Below are positions 60,057 through 64,000 of a stretch of 64,000 nucleotides of DNA, in pieces; within the stretch, counting starts at the first letter, position 1, and each line of letters begins with the position of its first letter. This DNA comes from Micrococcus terreus. GTDB taxonomy: Bacteria > Actinomycetota > Actinomycetes > Actinomycetales > Micrococcaceae. The notes beneath the pieces are model-generated. The model was not told the origin of the DNA. It did not search any database and saw only the letters and a list, made by a program, of their open reading frames with translations. A program made the position numbers and the translations under genes. The stretch spans positions 310,001-374,000 of the forward strand of contig NZ_FPCG01000001.1 in assembly GCF_900116905.1 (NCBI RefSeq). Direction: 5' to 3'.

Positions 60057-60727
60057 CGCGCCACCGCCAGCTTGTCGGAGAGCCAGGTGGTGAGCAGGCC
60101 CATGGGGATCACGATCAGGCAGAAGCCGATGGCGATGGTCAGAAAGATCTGGATCATCAGGTCAGGTCGGAACTCGATCATGGTCTTCATCAGTCCGGAG
60201 CTCTCCGCCACGGAGGCGGCGGCGGCCACGGTGGTGTTCTTGGTCAGGGCGATCAGCGTGTTGCCCAGAGGAGTCACGGCGCCGCGCAGGGCCTGCGGCA
60301 GGATCACCAGCCGGGCGGCGGGCAGGAAGCTCAGACCGATCGCGCGGGCGGCCTCGGCCTGGCCCAGCGGAACGGTGTTCACGCCGGAGCGGATCGCCTC
60401 GCAGACGAAAGCCGCATGGTAGATGGACAGCGCGATCACCGCGTAGGTGAAGAAGTTCAGGGGGAAGTCGTCGGAGAAGGTGATCTTCAGCTGGCCCCAG
60501 ACGGCGAGCACGCCGAGCACCATGATGATGGTCAGCGGGGTGTTGCGCAGGATGTTGACGTACCCGGCGCCCACCCGCTGCAGGGAGCCGACGGGGGAGA
60601 TGCGGAACACGGCCAGGATGATCCCGAGCACGAAGGATCCGATGGCCGCGAAGAACGTCAGCCGGATGTTCATCCAGAAGGCGCCGAGGATGTCGTACTC
60701 GGCGAAGAGTTCAGCGAATCCGTTCAT
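60053..60727 (-). CDS. gluC: Glutamate ABC transporter permease
   Basis: 224 residues, HisM/GlnP-like with L-R-N-T-P-L-T-I-I-M and V-P-L-G-Q-A-E-A-A-R-A-I-G-L. ATG 60727 has AGGAAG upstream; the frame is open to 60763 but the earlier codons overlap the hairpin. Third gene of gluABCD, separated from gluB by a perfect hairpin. Confidence 0.9.
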   Translation of the reverse strand: MNGFAELFAEYDILGAFWMNIRLTFFAAIGSFVLGIILAVFRISPVGSLQRVGAGYVNILRNTPLTIIMVLGVLAVWGQLKITFSDDFPLNFFTYAVIALSIYHAAFVCEAIRSGVNTVPLGQAEAARAIGLSFLPAARLVILPQALRGAVTPLGNTLIALTKNTTVAAAASVAESSGLMKTMIEFRPDLMIQIFLTIAIGFCLIVIPMGLLTTWLSDKLAVAR

Positions 60728-60761
60728 GGTCTTCCTGAGTGGGGAGGGAGGGGATCGGTGC

Positions 60762-60798
60762 ACCGGTGGCAGGCGGGATGCTCCCGCCTGCCACCGGT
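60762..60798 (-). terminator. Intra-operon hairpin between gluB and gluC
   Basis: A perfect 17-bp stem (ACCGGTGGCAGGCGGGA and complement) with a TGC loop. It would protect or partly end the gluAB mRNA and keep the binding protein in excess over the permeases. Confidence 0.65.
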
Positions 60799-60843
60799 CT
60801 CACGGTGAGAGGTGCAGAGAGTGCGTCAGTCTGGCCGCAGCCG

Positions 60844-61707
60844 TCAGGAGCAGCTCTCCATCTCGGTGTCGGTGTTCAGCTCCTCGTTGGCGGTGTAGCC
60901 GGTGCCCTCGGTGGCGGTGGTCAGAGCCTCTTCCCAGGCGCCGTCCTCCTTCATCTTGCCGATGGCGTCGTTGATGGCCTGGCACTGGTCCGAGTCCTTG
61001 GAGATGCCCACGCCGTAGCGCTCCTCGGTGAAGGGGCTGCCCACGACCTTGAACTTGCCCTGGTTGGTGGAGGTGGCGGCCAGGCCGGCCAGGATGATGT
61101 CGTCGGTGGTGACGGCGTCGACCTGTCCGGACTCCAGGTAGTTCACGCACTCGGCGTAGCCGCCCTGCTCCACCAGGTTCACACCCTCGGCGTACTCGTC
61201 CTTGATCTTCTGGGCGGAGGTCGAGCCGGTGACGGAGCACAGGTTCTTGCCGTCCAGGGCGTCCGGGCCGGTGATCTCGGTGTCGTCCGCGCGGACCAGC
61301 AGGTCCTGGCCGGCCACGAAGTACGGTCCGGCGAAGCCCACGCGCTCCTTGCGGGCGTCGGTGATGGAGTAGGTGGCGAAGATCATGTCGACCTCGCCGT
61401 TCTCCAGGGCGTTCTCACGGTTGGCCGAGGGGGTCTGGATCCACTCGATGTTCTCCTCGGTGTAGCCCAGCTCGCCGGCCACGAACTTGGCGACCTCGAC
61501 GTCGAAGCCGGTGGGGGCGTTGGAGCCCTCGCGGAAGCCCAGGCCCGGCTGGTCGAACTTGATGCCGATGCGGACCTTCTCGCCGGAGCCTCCCTCGCCG
61601 TCGCCGTTGGTGGCGTCGCCGCCACCGGACTCAGACGGGGAGCAGGCCGAGAGGGCGAGCAGGGCCGAGGCGGCCAGGGCGGTGGTGGTCAGGAACTTCT
61701 TGCGCAT
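60844..61707 (-). CDS. gluB: Glutamate ABC transporter binding lipoprotein
   Basis: 287 residues, SBP_bac_3. The lipobox is A-L-S-A-C (C22), then a Ser/Gly/Asp linker. The core has G-F-D-V-E-V-A-K-F-V-A and D-M-I-F-A-T-Y-S-I-T-D-A-R-K-E-R, typical of glutamate/glutamine binders. Good ribosome site (GGAGG). Second gene of the operon. Confidence 0.92.
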   Translation of the reverse strand: MRKKFLTTTALAASALLALSACSPSESGGGDATNGDGEGGSGEKVRIGIKFDQPGLGFREGSNAPTGFDVEVAKFVAGELGYTEENIEWIQTPSANRENALENGEVDMIFATYSITDARKERVGFAGPYFVAGQDLLVRADDTEITGPDALDGKNLCSVTGSTSAQKIKDEYAEGVNLVEQGGYAECVNYLESGQVDAVTTDDIILAGLAATSTNQGKFKVVGSPFTEERYGVGISKDSDQCQAINDAIGKMKEDGAWEEALTTATEGTGYTANEELNTDTEMESCS

Positions 61708-61762
61708 GGTGTCCTCCAGGTGCGGTGATGCGGTGATTGAGATGGTGATCGGGGATGGGTGG

Positions 61763-62560
61763 TCAGTGGGCCAGGATCTTGCCCAGGAAGTCCTTGGCTC
61801 GTTCGTGCTGCGGGGCGGTGAAGAAGCTCTCCGGGTCGGTGTCCTCCAGGATGGCGCCGTCGGCCATGAAGATCACCCGGTCACCGGCCTTTCGGGCGAA
61901 GCCCATCTCGTGGGTGACCACGACCATGGTCATGCCCTCCTTGGCCAGCTGGACCATCACGTCCAGGACCTCCTGGACCATCTCGGGGTCCAGGGCGGAG
62001 GTGGGCTCGTCGAAGAGCAGGACCTTGGGACGCATGGCCAGGGCGCGGGCGATCGCCACACGCTGCTGCTGGCCGCCGGAGAGCTGAGCCGGCAGCTTCT
62101 TGGCCTGCTGTCCCACGCCGACGCGCTCGAGCAGCTCCATGGCCTCCTTCTCGGCCCGGGCCTTCTTCAGTCCCTTGACCTTCATCGGGCCCAGGGTGAC
62201 GTTCTCCAGGATCGACTTGTGCGCGAAGAGGTTGAAGGACTGGAACACCATGCCCACCTCGGCCCGGAGTCTGGCCAGCTCCTTGCCCTCCTGAGGGAGT
62301 GGCTGGCCGTCGATCAGGATCCGGCCGCCGTCGTCGTCGATGGTCTCGAGCCGGTTGATGGTGCGGCACAGGGTCGACTTGCCCGAACCCGAGGGACCCA
62401 CCACGATCGCGACCTGGCGTTCGGGGATGGAGAGGTTGATGTCCGTCAGGGCCTGGAACGGCCCGAAGTGCTTGTTGACGTTCTCCAGCTGGACCAGAGG
62501 TCGAGCGGAGTCCGCGGCGGGCCCGGCTGCACCCGCGGGCTCAGAGGTGGTGTGCGTCAT
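61763..62560 (-). CDS. gluA: Glutamate ABC transporter ATPase
   Basis: 265 residues. Walker A G-P-S-G-S-G-K-S, signature L-S-G-G-Q-Q-Q-R, Walker [13 protein letters not shown]. The first ~20 residues are polar. ATG 62560 is 6 nt after TACTCT, so the operon starts with a leaderless gene. The frame is open to 62734 but that stretch is promoter. Confidence 0.93.
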   Translation of the reverse strand: MTHTTSEPAGAAGPAADSARPLVQLENVNKHFGPFQALTDINLSIPERQVAIVVGPSGSGKSTLCRTINRLETIDDDGGRILIDGQPLPQEGKELARLRAEVGMVFQSFNLFAHKSILENVTLGPMKVKGLKKARAEKEAMELLERVGVGQQAKKLPAQLSGGQQQRVAIARALAMRPKVLLFDEPTSALDPEMVQEVLDVMVQLAKEGMTMVVVTHEMGFARKAGDRVIFMADGAILEDTDPESFFTAPQHERAKDFLGKILAH

Positions 62561-62706
62561 AGGGAGAGAGTAGCGGAACCGGGCGCGTCGCCGTGCGACC
62601 TGGGCGCCCGTCGCGTCGAGAACGCGTAGCCGGACACGGAATCGTCGTGGATCTGAAACATCATCGTGACGCGGACCCTGCCCCGGAGCCTGGATAGGCT
62701 GAGTCC

Positions 62707-63552
62707 ATGCCCCACACTCCTGAACCTCCGGCACATCCGGTCCGCCGTGGCCCCCAGACGCTGCGGGGCCGTCATGCGGCCGAACCGACCTTCGACCAGC
62801 TGCTGCTGGACTCCCGGCACGGTCTGTCCGAGCTGCCGGCCGAGGGGGAGGTGGGCTTCACCTCCTCGGACCCCTGGCGGGTGCTGCGCATCCAGGGCGA
62901 GTTCGTGGAGGGCATCGGCACCCTGGCGGGACTGGGCCGAACCATCTCGGTCTTCGGCTCGGCGCGCACTCGCGAGGGCTCGCAGGAGTACGACGACGCC
63001 CGGCGCCTGGGTGCGCTGCTCGCCCAGGCGGGATACTCGGTGATGACCGGCGGTGGGCCAGGGTCCATGGAGGGCGCCAACCGCGGGGCCAAGGACGTGG
63101 ACGGGCATTCGGTGGGACTGGGCATCGAACTGCCTCATGAGCAGGGCCTGAACGCCTGGGTCGACCTGGGGGTGGACTTCCGGTACTTCTTCGTCCGCAA
63201 GGTCATGTTCCTGAAGTACTCCCAGGGCTTCGTGGTGCTGCCCGGCGGCCTGGGCACCCTGGATGAGCTGTTCGAGGCGCTGACCCTGGTCCAGACCGGC
63301 AAGGTCACCTCCTTCCCCATCGTCCTGATGGGACGGCAGTTCTGGACGCCCCTGGTCGACTGGCTGCGGGACACCCTGGCCGCGCGGGGCATGATCAATC
63401 CGGAGGACCTGGGACTGCTGGAGGTGGTGGACACCCCGGAGGAGGCCGTCGAGGCCGTGCTGCTCAACGATCTGCGCGGTCCCGAGGTGGCAGACGCCGA
63501 CGCCGAGACCACCCGGGCGCCGGCCACCGGTGACGGCGGTGACCCGCAGTGA
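62707..63552 (+). CDS. LOG-family (TIGR00730) Rossmann-fold protein
   Basis: 281 residues. The LOG motif is [12 protein letters not shown], with [17 protein letters not shown]. Related plant and bacterial proteins are cytokinin riboside 5'-monophosphate phosphoribohydrolases; most bacterial ones act on AMP-like nucleotides. Its ~75-residue N-terminal extension and C-terminal acidic tail are variable. ATG 6 nt after TAGGCT, leaderless. Overlaps the next gene by 4 nt. Confidence 0.9.
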   Translation: MPHTPEPPAHPVRRGPQTLRGRHAAEPTFDQLLLDSRHGLSELPAEGEVGFTSSDPWRVLRIQGEFVEGIGTLAGLGRTISVFGSARTREGSQEYDDARRLGALLAQAGYSVMTGGGPGSMEGANRGAKDVDGHSVGLGIELPHEQGLNAWVDLGVDFRYFFVRKVMFLKYSQGFVVLPGGLGTLDELFEALTLVQTGKVTSFPIVLMGRQFWTPLVDWLRDTLAARGMINPEDLGLLEVVDTPEEAVEAVLLNDLRGPEVADADAETTRAPATGDGGDPQ

Positions 63553-63872
63553 ACGTCTTCGTCACGCTCGTGCTGATCCTGGCCGTGGTGGTGGCCGGTG
63601 GCATCGTCGGGGTGCTCTCCGGGCGAGTGCGCTGGGCGCAGCCGCTGCAGGATCCGGTCTCCACGGTTCCTCCCGTCCTGCTGCCCCAGCATCCCCGGGC
63701 GCAGGACCTCGCTCAGCTGCGCTTCGCCACCGGCCTGCGCGGATACCGGATGGACCAGGTGGATCACACCCTGCGTCGATTGGCTCTGGCCCTGGAGGAG
63801 CGGGATCGGCGCATCGCCGAACTCGAGGCCGAACGGGCCACGATTAGCGGCACCGCCCACTCTTCGGAATAA
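63549..63872 (+). CDS. DivIVA-motif membrane protein
   Basis: 107 residues. One N-terminal helix (4-22) is followed by a DivIVA-like segment R-F-A-T-G-L-R-G-Y-R-M-D-Q-V-D-H-T-L-R-R and a short coiled coil (L-E-E-R-D-R-R-I-A-E-L-E-A-E-R). Such small proteins are common in actinobacteria and of unknown role, possibly at the pole or septum. GTG overlaps the LOG stop. Confidence 0.75.
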   Translation: MNVFVTLVLILAVVVAGGIVGVLSGRVRWAQPLQDPVSTVPPVLLPQHPRAQDLAQLRFATGLRGYRMDQVDHTLRRLALALEERDRRIAELEAERATISGTAHSSE

Positions 63873-63982
63873 TGGGAATTGTTGTACGTCACACTGCGGC
63901 ACCACCCAGGGCCTGAAACCGGGGTCGCAGGCAGAAACGAGCGGCTCCGCCTGGAGGGGTCCGCTGTGAGAAGGGAACGCAG

Positions 63983-64000
63983 ATGGCAGCCATGAAGCCC
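63983..64000 (+). CDS. DUF3117 protein, first six codons
   Basis: Reads M-A-A-M-K-P at the window edge with AAGGGAA 6 nt upstream. This is the exact start of actinobacterial DUF3117 proteins (M-A-A-M-K-P-R-T-G-D-G). Function unknown. The rest lies outside the window. Confidence 0.55.

Noticed and set aside
1-64000. tRNA, rRNA and CRISPR arrays
   Set aside because: Reading both strands by eye showed no cloverleaf, rRNA segment or regularly spaced repeat array.

Overview
The window is high-GC DNA with dense coding, GTG starts, 4-nt gene overlaps and many apparent leaderless promoters (TANNNT 6-8 nt before the start codon). Together with a gluABCD operon, the DapC/DapD/DapE succinylase lysine pathway, an Rv2629-type hibernation factor, a DUF222/HNH protein and a DUF3117 start at the right edge, this points to an actinobacterium, probably Micrococcaceae. 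The genus is not determined.

Left part (1-6.5 kb): the end of an SLC13-type permease; an ABC-2 exporter with a DesK/DesR-like two-component pair; a macro-domain protein; and a 160-aa protein divergent from the GTPase gene ychF.

Island (about 6.49-11.83 kb): a foreign segment sits in the 3' end of ychF. The native last codons of ychF (E-F-R-F-N-V-stop) survive 5.3 kb downstream at 11825-11845, fused to the start of a PhnA-like gene, and the 8-bp sequence GAGTTCCG is present at both junctions. The island gives ychF a substitute tail and carries a compact three-gene operon: an exonuclease VII large-subunit-like protein, a TIGR02391/Ymh protein with an Rx4H HEPN motif, and a third protein that also carries an Rx4H motif. 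An IS3-family element lies downstream, and no integrase is visible. This is the strongest candidate for an undescribed, probably anti-phage, system.

12-32 kb: higBA toxin-antitoxin, then housekeeping and repair genes (enoyl-reductase-like protein, tdk, quinone oxidoreductase, hibernation factor, GNAT, uracil-DNA glycosylase, pcm, LmbE-like, hydrolase, thpR, HNH), DUF808, a PACE-type efflux protein with an operator dyad, patatin, tpx, HtrA-like protease, MFS, ZIP and a serine hydrolase.

32-42 kb: a complete mrp Na+/H+ antiporter operon with fused A-B subunits, a phytoene-desaturase-like oxidoreductase preceded by four tandem 11-bp repeats, and a two-gene HTTM-type unit.

42-49 kb: a dipeptide/oligopeptide ABC importer (binding protein, two permeases, fused double ATPase). 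49-58 kb: typA, a ferredoxin, dapC, an APC permease, gltA, a lysozyme-fold protein, and dapD/dapE divergent across 23 bp with overlapping -10 boxes. 59-64 kb: the gluABCD operon on the minus strand, a LOG-family protein, a DivIVA-motif protein and the first codons of a DUF3117 gene.
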